From contig NC_012491.1 in the NCBI RefSeq assembly GCF_000010165.1, positions 5,952,001-6,016,000 on the forward strand: a DNA stretch of 64,000 nt, given 5' to 3'. Each line of letters opens with the position of its first letter. Within the stretch, counting starts at the first letter, position 1. Below, piece by piece: positions 1 to 7,317 of the stretch. Source of the DNA: Brevibacillus brevis NBRC 100599. GTDB lineage: Bacteria > Bacillota > Bacilli > Brevibacillales > Brevibacillaceae. The notes below the pieces were generated by a model. That model searched no databases. It was not told the DNA's origin and saw nothing but the letters and a program-made list of their open reading frames with translations. Both the position numbers and the translations under genes were made by a program.

Positions 1-6
1 AGGGGA

Positions 7-441
7 TTACACCTCCTCGGAGAACATCGCGATGATTTCTTCCGCCGAAGCCGCGTTCACAATCCGCTTGACGTTTTCCTCCTCGGAGCAAAGAATTGCG
101 ATGTTCGAGAGCACCTCCAAATGCTCATCTCCAACAGCAGCAATGCCCACCAGCAAATAAGCTGTATTGCCCTCTCCAAAATCTACGCCCTCGGGAACCT
201 GAATGATGGAGATCCCAGTGGATTGAATCTCTGCCTTGGATTCGTTTGTTCCATGCGGGATGGCTACGCCGCTTCCGATGTATGTGGTCGCCAACTGCTC
301 GCGCTCCTGCATTTTCTTTAGATACGCCTCCGTTACGTGGCCTGCACGCACAAGCAATTGTCCTGCCAGTCTGATTGCTTCTTCCTTATTGGCTACCTTT
401 GCGTTCAACATGATTTTTTCTGCTGTCAGTATGTTTTTCAT
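7..441 (-). CDS. mtlF: Mannitol-specific PTS enzyme IIA component
   Basis: Cytoplasmic phosphotransfer protein that accepts phosphate from HPr and passes it to the IIB domain of MtlA during mannitol uptake. The product is 144 residues, the usual size for free-standing MtlF, and carries the active-site histidine in GVAIPHGTNES (His63). The start is the ATG that overlaps the mtlR stop as ATGA, preceded by GGAGAG; a longer in-frame extension has no ribosome binding site. It is the third gene after mtlA and mtlR. An AGGAGG just before its stop suggests that another gene, probably mtlD, begins right outside the window. Confidence 0.93.
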   Translation of the reverse strand: MKNILTAEKIMLNAKVANKEEAIRLAGQLLVRAGHVTEAYLKKMQEREQLATTYIGSGVAIPHGTNESKAEIQSTGISIIQVPEGVDFGEGNTAYLLVGIAAVGDEHLEVLSNIAILCSEEENVKRIVNAASAEEIIAMFSEEV

Positions 442-2543
442 TTCGTTCTCTCCAATCCTATCTTTTTGAGGCAAAACGCATACATTTTGCCCGCTATATA
501 ATCAGCAATTTGCTGTGTTTCTCCTGTTTTCAAAACTGCTTGCATTTCTTCTTCAATCAAAAGGGAGCTGATCTCGCTGAGTACTTCCAGCCCTTCCTTC
601 GGCACTTCTTTCGGCCCTAGAAGTAACAGAAGCATATCAATGGATATCACTTCTTCATCCATCGAGCGAAGAAGCACTGGCTCTCGTAATTGGTGAAACG
701 TAAAAGACGCCTTGTTCACTGCTTCATTTCTTCCGTGAAAAAGGGCCAAGGATGTTCCCGGAATCCCTAAACCGCCGAGCTTTTCCCGCTCGATCAGCTG
801 CTTGACTACCGGTTCGACCTCCTCAATCGTTCCGCGCTCTTTTTGCCTCTTGATGATTTGGCTCAAAAGCTGGGCGATGTCCTGATCACGGTTATCCCAT
901 CGCATTCCCCACAGCCCATCGTAAAGCTCATTGGCATACGCAGTGTAGTATTGCATGGCCCTTAGTTGTTCGATGGACTGCTGTCCTGCGGGAACCGGCT
1001 GACTTTTCTCCTGATGGGATTGTTTTTGGCTCGTCGTGTGCAATTGATATTTAATTTTTTGGATATCGTCTGGCGGAAGCAGCGGGCTGACCACGACATA
1101 CTCCGCTGGATCAAGCGGCAATGGAAGGGTGGAAATGATCAAGTCATAATCCGTTGCCGGAACCTCTTCCAAGTCAAACATGGACAGATTTTTCAAGCTG
1201 ACGATCTCCGGTATTTCTTTTTTAATGCGCGTTGCCAAAATCTTGGAGGAGCCGATCCCACTGGAACAGACTACCAATGCCCGGTACCACTGCTGCTCAT
1301 GGCGCGTTCTCTCCAATGCCGCACCAAGATGCATCACTAGGTATCCGATCTCTTCATCTGGAACCCGTAGCTCTGGCAAAATCGTATGGACCGCTTCACT
1401 TGTTACGGCAAACAGCTCTGGATAGTTTTGCTTGATCTGTTCGAGAATCGGATTGCGAATCTCCATCTTCCGCTGTAATCGGTACAACGCTGGCTCCAAA
1501 TGCGTCAGCAGCCCATGGAATAGCGAGGCGTCATTACTAAGCGGAATGTCCAAACGTTCTTCGCAGGCTTGAATGAAGCGTTTCGTAATGACCATGAGCT
1601 CCGTATTTTCGGGCCATACCTGGTCATCCGGAGAATGCCGCAGCTTGGCTCCCCGCAAATGCATCGTAATATAGCCGATCTCATCCGCCGGGATTTCCAT
1701 TTGGAAAATTTGCTTCAGCCGTTCCATGATGTTGCTGGCAATTTCGTATTCAGGAGTTCCATTCAATTCACTAAGGGTATGCTCGTCAAAATGAATGCCT
1801 TCCCCTTTTTCAATCCGTTCCATGGCCAAAGCCAAATGTGTGACCAATCCGAGATAGGCGCTGTCCGCCAAAGGATAGGGAAGCTCCTCGTCCAGATGGC
1901 TCAATGCATTCTCGACCTTGATCAGCTTTTCCCGGTCAATCAAGCCAAGTAGCCGTTCCGCTATCGAGTCGATGTCTCGCAGTGCCTTGTTTTGAATATT
2001 TTCTTTGATAATCCCTATCAGCTCGTGATCATCCAGATGCTCGGCAATCAGTCGACTAATCGCTCGCCGCTTGGACGACTCTGTACCTTGCAGCTCTACG
2101 CCGTACCCTCTTTTTCGCAAGAGTGACAGGTCGTAACGGGCGAGCATGGTCTCCAAATCATCCAGATCATGGCTGATGGTCGCGGTAGTCACTTTCAAAT
2201 CGATCGCCAGCGAAATCAGCTTGACTGGCTCCGATGCCTCCAGGAGCGCGCATAGGATAATGGCCTTACGTTCCTGCGCGGTGTATTCCTTCGTCATGTG
2301 ATGCAGGACAGACATTCTGAGTGCACTCTTTTGGTCGTCGGTCCCCACCACTTCAAGTCCTGAGCCTGTTTTTCTGACTAACTCCAGTTCAAATTCTTCA
2401 AACAAGGAATCCAGTGCATCCAATTCCCTGTGAACGGTACGGCCGCTTACCCCAATCTGCTCGGCGATCGAACCAACGGTAACTCCTTTTTGTTCCTTCA
2501 ATAAAATCTCGATAATGGATCGCTGTCGAGAGGATACATGCAT
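438..2543 (-). CDS. mtlR: MtlR-type PRD transcriptional activator of the mannitol operon
   Basis: Transcription activator whose activity is set by PTS phosphorylation. The 701-residue product has an N-terminal winged HTH (SVGSIAEQIGVSGRTVHREL), a second HTH, two PRD domains with conserved histidines (VTHLALAMERI; LVMHLGAALERTR), a GatB-like EIIB domain with cysteine in VVCSSGIGSS, and a C-terminal EIIA domain with histidine in LALFHGRNEA. This full architecture is that of Bacillus-type MtlR. The start at MHVSSRQ has AGGAGGG at good spacing; the upstream in-frame ATG does not. It lies 63 bases after mtlA and overlaps mtlF by four bases. Confidence 0.92.
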   Translation of the reverse strand: MHVSSRQRSIIEILLKEQKGVTVGSIAEQIGVSGRTVHRELDALDSLFEEFELELVRKTGSGLEVVGTDDQKSALRMSVLHHMTKEYTAQERKAIILCALLEASEPVKLISLAIDLKVTTATISHDLDDLETMLARYDLSLLRKRGYGVELQGTESSKRRAISRLIAEHLDDHELIGIIKENIQNKALRDIDSIAERLLGLIDREKLIKVENALSHLDEELPYPLADSAYLGLVTHLALAMERIEKGEGIHFDEHTLSELNGTPEYEIASNIMERLKQIFQMEIPADEIGYITMHLRGAKLRHSPDDQVWPENTELMVITKRFIQACEERLDIPLSNDASLFHGLLTHLEPALYRLQRKMEIRNPILEQIKQNYPELFAVTSEAVHTILPELRVPDEEIGYLVMHLGAALERTRHEQQWYRALVVCSSGIGSSKILATRIKKEIPEIVSLKNLSMFDLEEVPATDYDLIISTLPLPLDPAEYVVVSPLLPPDDIQKIKYQLHTTSQKQSHQEKSQPVPAGQQSIEQLRAMQYYTAYANELYDGLWGMRWDNRDQDIAQLLSQIIKRQKERGTIEEVEPVVKQLIEREKLGGLGIPGTSLALFHGRNEAVNKASFTFHQLREPVLLRSMDEEVISIDMLLLLLGPKEVPKEGLEVLSEISSLLIEEEMQAVLKTGETQQIADYIAGKMYAFCLKKIGLERTK

Positions 2544-2577
2544 GTCTTCGTTCCCTCCTAAACGCCAAAGAGGGAAG

Positions 2578-2597
2578 ACGCTAGCTCTCACTAGCGT
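2578..2597 (-). other. Intercistronic stem-loop between mtlA and mtlR
   Basis: A perfect 7-bp stem (ACGCTAG/CTAGCGT, 6-base loop) sits in the 63-base gap between mtlA and mtlR. No T-run follows, so it is not a standard terminator; it may stabilise the mtlA messenger or mark a processing site. Confidence 0.5.
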
Positions 2598-2606
2598 TGA
2601 TTCCCC

Positions 2607-4037
2607 TTACCCCAGGCGTTTGACCAACTTGTCATACTCGGGACTATTCAAGAAATTTTCAATGGAGATATGCTCCGCAGAAGGCGCTTTGACCTGCGCT
2701 CTCTCTGTTAAAGACTTGTGCGTAATGACGATATCAGCGTCACTTGGAATGTCGTTGATCGCCGTATTGATGACCGTAATCTCGGCCAGGCCCGCATCCT
2801 TGAACTTTTTGCGCAAGGACGCCGCTCCCATCGCACTGGAGCCCATACCCGCATCGCAAGAGAAGACGACTTTCTTCACGTCAGCAGCAGCAACCTCATG
2901 CTTCACGGGAGCTTCTACTACTTCTTGTTCCTGCGCTTTTTTGCCTTTCATCTCTTGCATTTTTTCTGTCGCTTTTTCCAGTTCATCTTCGTCTGTCTTC
3001 GCGCTCATTTTCAAGAGAGCAGATGCGATAAGGAAAGACACGACAGTCGCGGCCAACACACCAGCCAGTACCGGTAGCAATCCACCACGCGGTGCCATTG
3101 CAATCAAGGCGAAAATACTACCTGGAGACGGTGGCGCCACCAATCCTGCGCCAAGCAAGGTGAAGGTAAACACACCAGCCATCCCGCCACCAATTGCCGC
3201 CAGAATCAAGCGCGGATTCATCAGCACATACGGGAAGTAAATTTCGTGGATACCTCCGAAGAAGTGAATGATGACAGCACCCGGAGCCGATTGCTTGGCA
3301 CTACCTCTGCCAGCAAGCCAGTATGCCAACAAAATTCCCAAACCTGGCCCCGGATTGGATTCAAGCAGGAAGAAAACCGATTGACCTATCTTCGCCGCTT
3401 CATCCAGACCGATTGGGCTCAAAATACCGTGGTTAATCGCGTTGTTCAGGAACAAAATCTTCGCTGGCTCGATGAAAATGCTGGCAAGCGGCAACAGCCC
3501 TGCACCTACAATGACTTCTACACCCGCTGCAAGCGCCTTGCTCAAGCCTACAACAACAGGCCCAATTGCCTTGAATGCCAAAAGTGTCAGTAAACCACCA
3601 ACAATACCCGCGGAAAAGTTATTCACCAGCATTTCAAAGCCGGAACGAATTTTTCCTTCGAACAACTGGTCTACTTTTTTGATGACCCAGCCGCCCAAAG
3701 GACCCATGATCATGGCTCCCAAGAACATCGGGATGTCTGCACCTACGACAACCCCCATCGTAGCAACGGCACCTACGACCCCGCCTCGAACATCATGGAC
3801 CATTTTTCCGCCGGTATAACCGATCAGCAGTGGTAGTAAATACGTAATCATCGGTCCGACCAATTTGGCCAACTCTTCGTTAGGCCGCCAACCTGTCGGA
3901 ATAAATAAAGCGGTAATCAATCCCCAAGCGATGAAAGCACCGATATTTGGCATGACCATCGCACTCAAGAATCGTCCAAACTTTTGTACCGAGACCCGTA
4001 TTCCACCCGAAGCGTTTTTTGCTTCCACGCTCTCCAT
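2607..4037 (-). CDS. mtlA: Mannitol-specific PTS enzyme IICB
   Basis: Membrane permease that imports mannitol and phosphorylates it to mannitol 1-phosphate. The 476-residue protein has a hydrophobic IIC domain (about residues 20-340) with the characteristic GIHEIYFPYV motif, a charged linker, and a C-terminal IIB domain starting near residue 388 with the phospho-cysteine in VVFSCDAGMGSS (about Cys394). It lacks a fused IIA domain, matching the separate mtlF in the same operon. The start at MESVEAK follows AAAGGAGGG; the 21-residue upstream extension is not supported. First gene of the operon. Confidence 0.94.
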   Translation of the reverse strand: MESVEAKNASGGIRVSVQKFGRFLSAMVMPNIGAFIAWGLITALFIPTGWRPNEELAKLVGPMITYLLPLLIGYTGGKMVHDVRGGVVGAVATMGVVVGADIPMFLGAMIMGPLGGWVIKKVDQLFEGKIRSGFEMLVNNFSAGIVGGLLTLLAFKAIGPVVVGLSKALAAGVEVIVGAGLLPLASIFIEPAKILFLNNAINHGILSPIGLDEAAKIGQSVFFLLESNPGPGLGILLAYWLAGRGSAKQSAPGAVIIHFFGGIHEIYFPYVLMNPRLILAAIGGGMAGVFTFTLLGAGLVAPPSPGSIFALIAMAPRGGLLPVLAGVLAATVVSFLIASALLKMSAKTDEDELEKATEKMQEMKGKKAQEQEVVEAPVKHEVAAADVKKVVFSCDAGMGSSAMGAASLRKKFKDAGLAEITVINTAINDIPSDADIVITHKSLTERAQVKAPSAEHISIENFLNSPEYDKLVKRLG

Positions 4038-4105
4038 ACTGCACCCTCCTTTACCCCTATTTATGAGATGTTGACATGATTGAAAAGATAATGTGTACAC
4101 CTCAA

Positions 4106-4134
4106 ATATAAAGCGTTTTCATAGGGGCTAACAA
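4106..4134 (-). promoter_or_regulatory. mtl operon promoter with overlapping cre site
   Basis: On the minus strand a -35 TTGTTA and a -10 TTATAT are separated by exactly 17 bases, about 70 bases before mtlA. The spacer and -10 contain TGAAAACGCTTTAT (4108-4122 region), one or two bases from the CcpA cre consensus TGWAARCGYTWNCW. This geometry suggests CcpA represses the operon when preferred sugars are present. Inference from consensus only. Confidence 0.65.
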
Positions 4135-4192
4135 CAAAATCAAAGCGCGAATTTGTCTGACTCGTTGTTGCCAAAACTTAATAGCCCACAGT

Positions 4193-4221
4193 AAAAAGAC
4201 CTCTGCTCAGCTGCAGAAGCC
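4193..4221 (-). terminator. Intrinsic terminator after the small secreted-peptide gene
   Basis: Minus-strand hairpin CTTCTGC/GCAGAGG with a 6-base loop followed by TCTTTTT, directly downstream of the 59-residue gene. Confidence 0.7.
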
Positions 4222-4227
4222 TTCTCC

Positions 4228-4407
4228 TTACAAATTTTCCGATTCAACTTTGATCACTTTTCCAGTCTTCGTTATATCTGTTGGCTCCATGATCGCAGAA
4301 ATCTCCTTTGTTTGATCAAAGGAATGCCCAGTTGCATGAACCGACATCCCGCCTCCCAATACGGCGAGCCAAATACCAGCCCACTTCCCAATGGCTGTGT
4401 TCCTCAT
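4228..4407 (-). CDS. Small putative secreted protein, 59 residues
   Basis: I do not recognise this protein. It encodes 59 residues beginning MRNTAIGKWAGIWLAVLGGG, a short basic start followed by a hydrophobic stretch ending near VHA, which looks like a signal peptide; the remainder is a polar tail of about 35 residues ending KVESENL. AGGGAGAG stands 8 bases before the ATG and an intrinsic terminator follows the stop, so it looks like a complete monocistronic unit. The pattern of signal sequence plus short polar tail resembles secreted signalling or processed peptides, but no regulator is adjacent and no function is proposed. Confidence 0.6.
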   Translation of the reverse strand: MRNTAIGKWAGIWLAVLGGGMSVHATGHSFDQTKEISAIMEPTDITKTGKVIKVESENL

Positions 4408-4494
4408 CCTTGACTCTCTCCCTGCGCGAAAATTCGTGCCAAAGCACCCCTAGTTTGTCACGGATTTCCCTAAATATTCGCAGGTAGTCCACAC

Positions 4495-4531
4495 AAAAAA
4501 GACCGATGCGCACATGTGCACATCAGTCTTT
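4495..4531 (-). terminator. Intrinsic terminator of the first DEAD-box helicase gene
   Basis: Minus-strand hairpin with arms AAGACTGATGTGC and GCGCATCGGTCTT followed by six T, 20 bases after the helicase stop. Confidence 0.75.
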
Positions 4532-4552
4532 GCTTGCTATACCACTCGATTC

Positions 4553-6094
4553 CTAGCTGCGTGGTGGACGAGATTCGCCACTGCGTGGACGGGAGTCACC
4601 GCTGCGTGGACGAGAGTCACCGCTGCGTGGACGAGATTCGCCACTGCGCGGACGAGATTCGCCGCCGCGAGGACGATATTCGCCATTGCGTGGGCGAGAT
4701 GGACGCTTTCCACCAAAACCGGAACCGGAACCAAAGCCACCTTTTCCTTTTGGAGGTAGCTTTTTCTTCCCTACACGAAGTGGAGCCTCTTCTGTCAGGC
4801 GAACAGGAGTCATATCTGGCTCTTTGGTCAACAGCTTGAGTGCTGCGGATACGAGTGTTACGGAATCGACATCCTCCAGCAATTGCTCTGCCAGCGTTTT
4901 ATAAGCAGACAGATCGTCTCTTCCAGATGCTTCGAGAATTTTGTCTACCGTCATCTTTTGTTGACCTTCCAAAGCCTCTGCCATCGAAGGAACCGCACGA
5001 CGCTCCATGCGACGGTTCGTTGTTCGCTCAATCAGACGCAGATGGTCGATTTCACGGGAAGTCACAAACGTGATTGCCAGACCTGTTTTACCAGCACGTC
5101 CCGTTCTACCGATACGGTGAACGTAGCTCTCGGAGTCTTGTGGAATATCAAAGTTAAATACATGCGTTACACCGCTGATGTCCAAGCCACGTGCAGCCAC
5201 GTCAGTCGCTACCAGCACTTCGATCGTACCTTCCTTGAACTTGCGGAGCACGCTGTCGCGTTTCGCTTGGTTCAAGTCACCGTGGATACCTTCTGCACCA
5301 TAACCGCGCTTGGTCAGGGCTTCGGACAGCTCATCCACTCTGCGCTTGGTTCTACCGAAAATGATAGCCAGCTCAGGGGAGTGAATATCCAGCAAACGGC
5401 ACAGTACATCGAACTTCTGCTTTTCAGCTACTTCCATGTATTCCTGTGCAATGTTTGGTACGGTTACTTCTTTTGCTTTCACTTGAATGATGGTTGGTTC
5501 GTTCATGAACTGCTGGGCGATTTCCTGAATTGCTCTCGGCATCGTTGCGGAGAACAGCAGGGTTTGACGACTTTCTGGAACCTCTTTCAAGATTTCCTTA
5601 ATGTCGTCGATGAAACCCATGTTCAGCATTTCATCCGCTTCGTCCAAAACAACTACCTCGATGGCATCCAGACGAATCGTTCTTCTTCTCATGTGGTCCA
5701 TGAAACGACCAGGTGTGGCTACGATGATTTGCGGGCGTTTTTTCAACGCCTTGATTTGACGCGTGATGTCTTGACCACCGTAGATTGGCAGGGCAGAGAT
5801 GTTTTTAAATTGGGCAATTTTATTAATCTCTTCTGCAACCTGAACAGCCAGCTCACGAGTTGGGGTCAATACAACCCCTTGAATATTTCCGCTTGTTTCA
5901 TCCATGCGTTCAATCAGCGGAATACCAAATGCAGCCGTTTTACCTGTACCTGTTTGTGCTTGACCGATCAGGTCACGACCTTGCAGTGCTACAGGAACCG
6001 TTTGATCCTGAATCGCTGTAGCTTCTTCGAAACCCATGTTGCTCAAAGCTCTAACAATGGAGTGGTGTAAGCCAAAATCATTAAAAGTCGCCAA
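4553..6094 (-). CDS. cshA: DEAD-box ATP-dependent RNA helicase, CshA-like
   Basis: RNA unwinding ATPase, probably acting in cold adaptation, mRNA turnover and ribosome assembly. The 513-residue protein has a Q motif (FEEATAIQDQ), Walker A AQTGTGKT (residues 46-53), DEAD (VVVLDEADEML), SAT (LLFSATMPR) and HRIGRTGRAGKTG. After the helicase core and a DbpA-like linker comes a basic tail with GSGFGG and five or more repeats of (D/E)SRPRSG, a low-complexity RNA-binding tail. The start is TTG with AAAGGAGA upstream; no in-frame ATG fits. The leader carries an attenuator-like hairpin. Gene symbol is by similarity to CshA; other DEAD-box paralogues are possible. Confidence 0.85.
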   Translation of the reverse strand: MATFNDFGLHHSIVRALSNMGFEEATAIQDQTVPVALQGRDLIGQAQTGTGKTAAFGIPLIERMDETSGNIQGVVLTPTRELAVQVAEEINKIAQFKNISALPIYGGQDITRQIKALKKRPQIIVATPGRFMDHMRRRTIRLDAIEVVVLDEADEMLNMGFIDDIKEILKEVPESRQTLLFSATMPRAIQEIAQQFMNEPTIIQVKAKEVTVPNIAQEYMEVAEKQKFDVLCRLLDIHSPELAIIFGRTKRRVDELSEALTKRGYGAEGIHGDLNQAKRDSVLRKFKEGTIEVLVATDVAARGLDISGVTHVFNFDIPQDSESYVHRIGRTGRAGKTGLAITFVTSREIDHLRLIERTTNRRMERRAVPSMAEALEGQQKMTVDKILEASGRDDLSAYKTLAEQLLEDVDSVTLVSAALKLLTKEPDMTPVRLTEEAPLRVGKKKLPPKGKGGFGSGSGFGGKRPSRPRNGEYRPRGGESRPRSGESRPRSGDSRPRSGDSRPRSGESRPPRS

Positions 6095-6139
6095 TGAATG
6101 TCAGTCTCCTTTATCAATACCTTCATCTATAAAATTCTC

Positions 6140-6184
6140 AAAAAAAAGGGCACTATTCCTTACGATCCGGAACATGCCCTTTTA
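6140..6184 (-). promoter_or_regulatory. Terminator-like hairpin in the helicase 5' leader (attenuator candidate)
   Basis: On the minus strand AAAAGGGCA pairs with TGCCCTTTT around a loop that contains a further TTCC/GGAA pairing, and eight T follow. The structure lies about 45 bases upstream of the helicase start and downstream of a separate terminator that already closes the preceding gene, so it probably acts inside the helicase transcript as a conditional terminator. Confidence 0.6.
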
Positions 6185-6215
6185 TCCCGATTGTACGTAG
6201 CGCCCTAAAGAACAT
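6153..6215 (-). CDS. Possible 20-codon leader peptide in the helicase leader
   Basis: ATG to TAG encodes MFFRALRTIGIKGHVPDRKE. The reading frame covers the 5' arm and loop of the terminator-like hairpin and stops just before the 3' arm, so a translating ribosome would open the hairpin. There is no Shine-Dalgarno sequence; if transcription begins a few bases after the TACGAT -10 box, the message would be nearly leaderless. Translation is unproven and the frame could be accidental. Confidence 0.3.
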   Translation of the reverse strand: MFFRALRTIGIKGHVPDRKE

Positions 6216-6222
6216 AGCTGTA

Positions 6223-6251
6223 ATCGTACCATGCAATGACCAAAAAAGCAA
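6223..6251 (-). promoter_or_regulatory. Candidate promoter of the DEAD-box helicase gene
   Basis: Minus-strand -35 TTGCTT and -10 TACGAT are 17 bases apart, placing transcription start about 125 bases upstream of the TTG start codon and ahead of the leader hairpin. Confidence 0.45.
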
Positions 6252-6298
6252 ACAGCTTATACACCCAAATTGTTTGATTTTTTGGTGATGAATCTTGT

Positions 6299-6331
6299 AA
6301 AAATAACAAAGCAGCCCAGAATCAGGCTGCT
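6299..6331 (-). terminator. Intrinsic terminator of the solute-binding protein gene
   Basis: Minus-strand GCAGCC/GGCTGC stem with an 8-base loop followed by TTTGTTATTTTT, starting 15 bases after the stop codon. Confidence 0.7.
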
Positions 6332-6345
6332 TGTCTGTTATTCGA

Positions 6346-7203
6346 CTATTTTACCCATTTGTTGTAAAGCTCATCAAACTTTCCTTGCAGTTTCATTTCA
6401 TCCATCCACAGATCCAAGTAGTTAGCGAAAATCGCATCTCCGCGGTGAATCATGTACGCTTTTTCACTCTTTGTGAACGGGTTGTCGGTCAGAGCAGCGT
6501 ACAGACGGGAATCTGCTTTGGAATATACAAGCGCTTCCAGCGTATCCGTGATCATCACATCGTATTTACCGCTTGCTACCAGACCAGGAATGTCGAGGTT
6601 GTTTTGTTCAACCGTCACAGTTGCTTTTGTCAGGTGCTCACGAACGAATTTTTCGTTGGTTCCGCCTGGATTCACACCAATGCGCACCTCTGGCTTGTTG
6701 ATGTCTGCTACACTCTTGTACTTGTCTTTGTCTTCTGCACGGATGAGTGGAGCTTTACCGAACATAATATAAGGATCGCTCATATGCGCTTTTTTCTGAC
6801 GGTCTGTGTTGCGCGTAACGCCTCCGACAGCAATATCGAATTTATTTGCCAACAAATCATCCATCAGTGTCGGCCAAGAGGTTTGGACAAAACGCGCCTC
6901 TACTCCCAGGCTTTTTGCGAATTCCTTCATCGCATCGATATCGTAACCTTCGAATTGGTTTGTTTTCGGATTCAAATATGTAAACGGTTTGTAGTCGCCT
7001 GGAGTACCTACGAGGATGTAGCCTCTCGCAATGATTTCGTCCAAACGAGACTCAAACTTCTTCACTTGTGGTTTTTTAGCAGCTTCAGCCGCTACAGTTT
7101 GGACAGGCTTAACCGCTGTTGCGGCAAAAGCACCTGTTCCTGATGTCATGAGCATAGTTGCAGCGAGTGTGCTCGCCAAGATTGTTTGTGTGATTTTTTT
7201 CAT
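6346..7203 (-). CDS. Secreted family 3 extracellular solute-binding protein
   Basis: Probable substrate receptor of a polar amino acid ABC transporter or a related periplasmic-type binding protein. The 285-residue product begins with a signal peptide (MKKITQTILASTLAATMLM, cleavage near AFA) without a lipobox cysteine, then the SBP_bac_3 fold with typical segments ILVGTPGDYKPFTY, GYDIDAMKEFAKSLGV and DIAVGGVTRNTDRQKK. The protein is also similar to cyclohexadienyl dehydratase-type proteins of this fold. No permease or ATPase gene is adjacent and a terminator follows, so its transport partner is elsewhere or it acts alone. The start has AGGAGGAG in front. Confidence 0.8.
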   Translation of the reverse strand: MKKITQTILASTLAATMLMTSGTGAFAATAVKPVQTVAAEAAKKPQVKKFESRLDEIIARGYILVGTPGDYKPFTYLNPKTNQFEGYDIDAMKEFAKSLGVEARFVQTSWPTLMDDLLANKFDIAVGGVTRNTDRQKKAHMSDPYIMFGKAPLIRAEDKDKYKSVADINKPEVRIGVNPGGTNEKFVREHLTKATVTVEQNNLDIPGLVASGKYDVMITDTLEALVYSKADSRLYAALTDNPFTKSEKAYMIHRGDAIFANYLDLWMDEMKLQGKFDELYNKWVK

Positions 7204-7317
7204 CTGGGTTCTCCTCCTGTTAAACGGTAATGAATTTAGTTATAGAAACAAACTCCATCATCCCCTAATGGCATCCCCCCTTTCAAAAAGAGGACTTACA
7301 ATCAGATGAGCTGCTTC

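Noticed and set aside
2575..2600. Terminator between mtlA and mtlR
   Set aside because: The stem is good but no T-run follows, so I listed it only as an intercistronic stem-loop.
4883..6070. 395-codon open frame on the plus strand
   Set aside because: It is the antisense shadow of the DEAD-box helicase gene; codon pattern and motifs support only the minus strand. The same applies to the long frames opposite the nucleotidase, adenine deaminase and importer genes.
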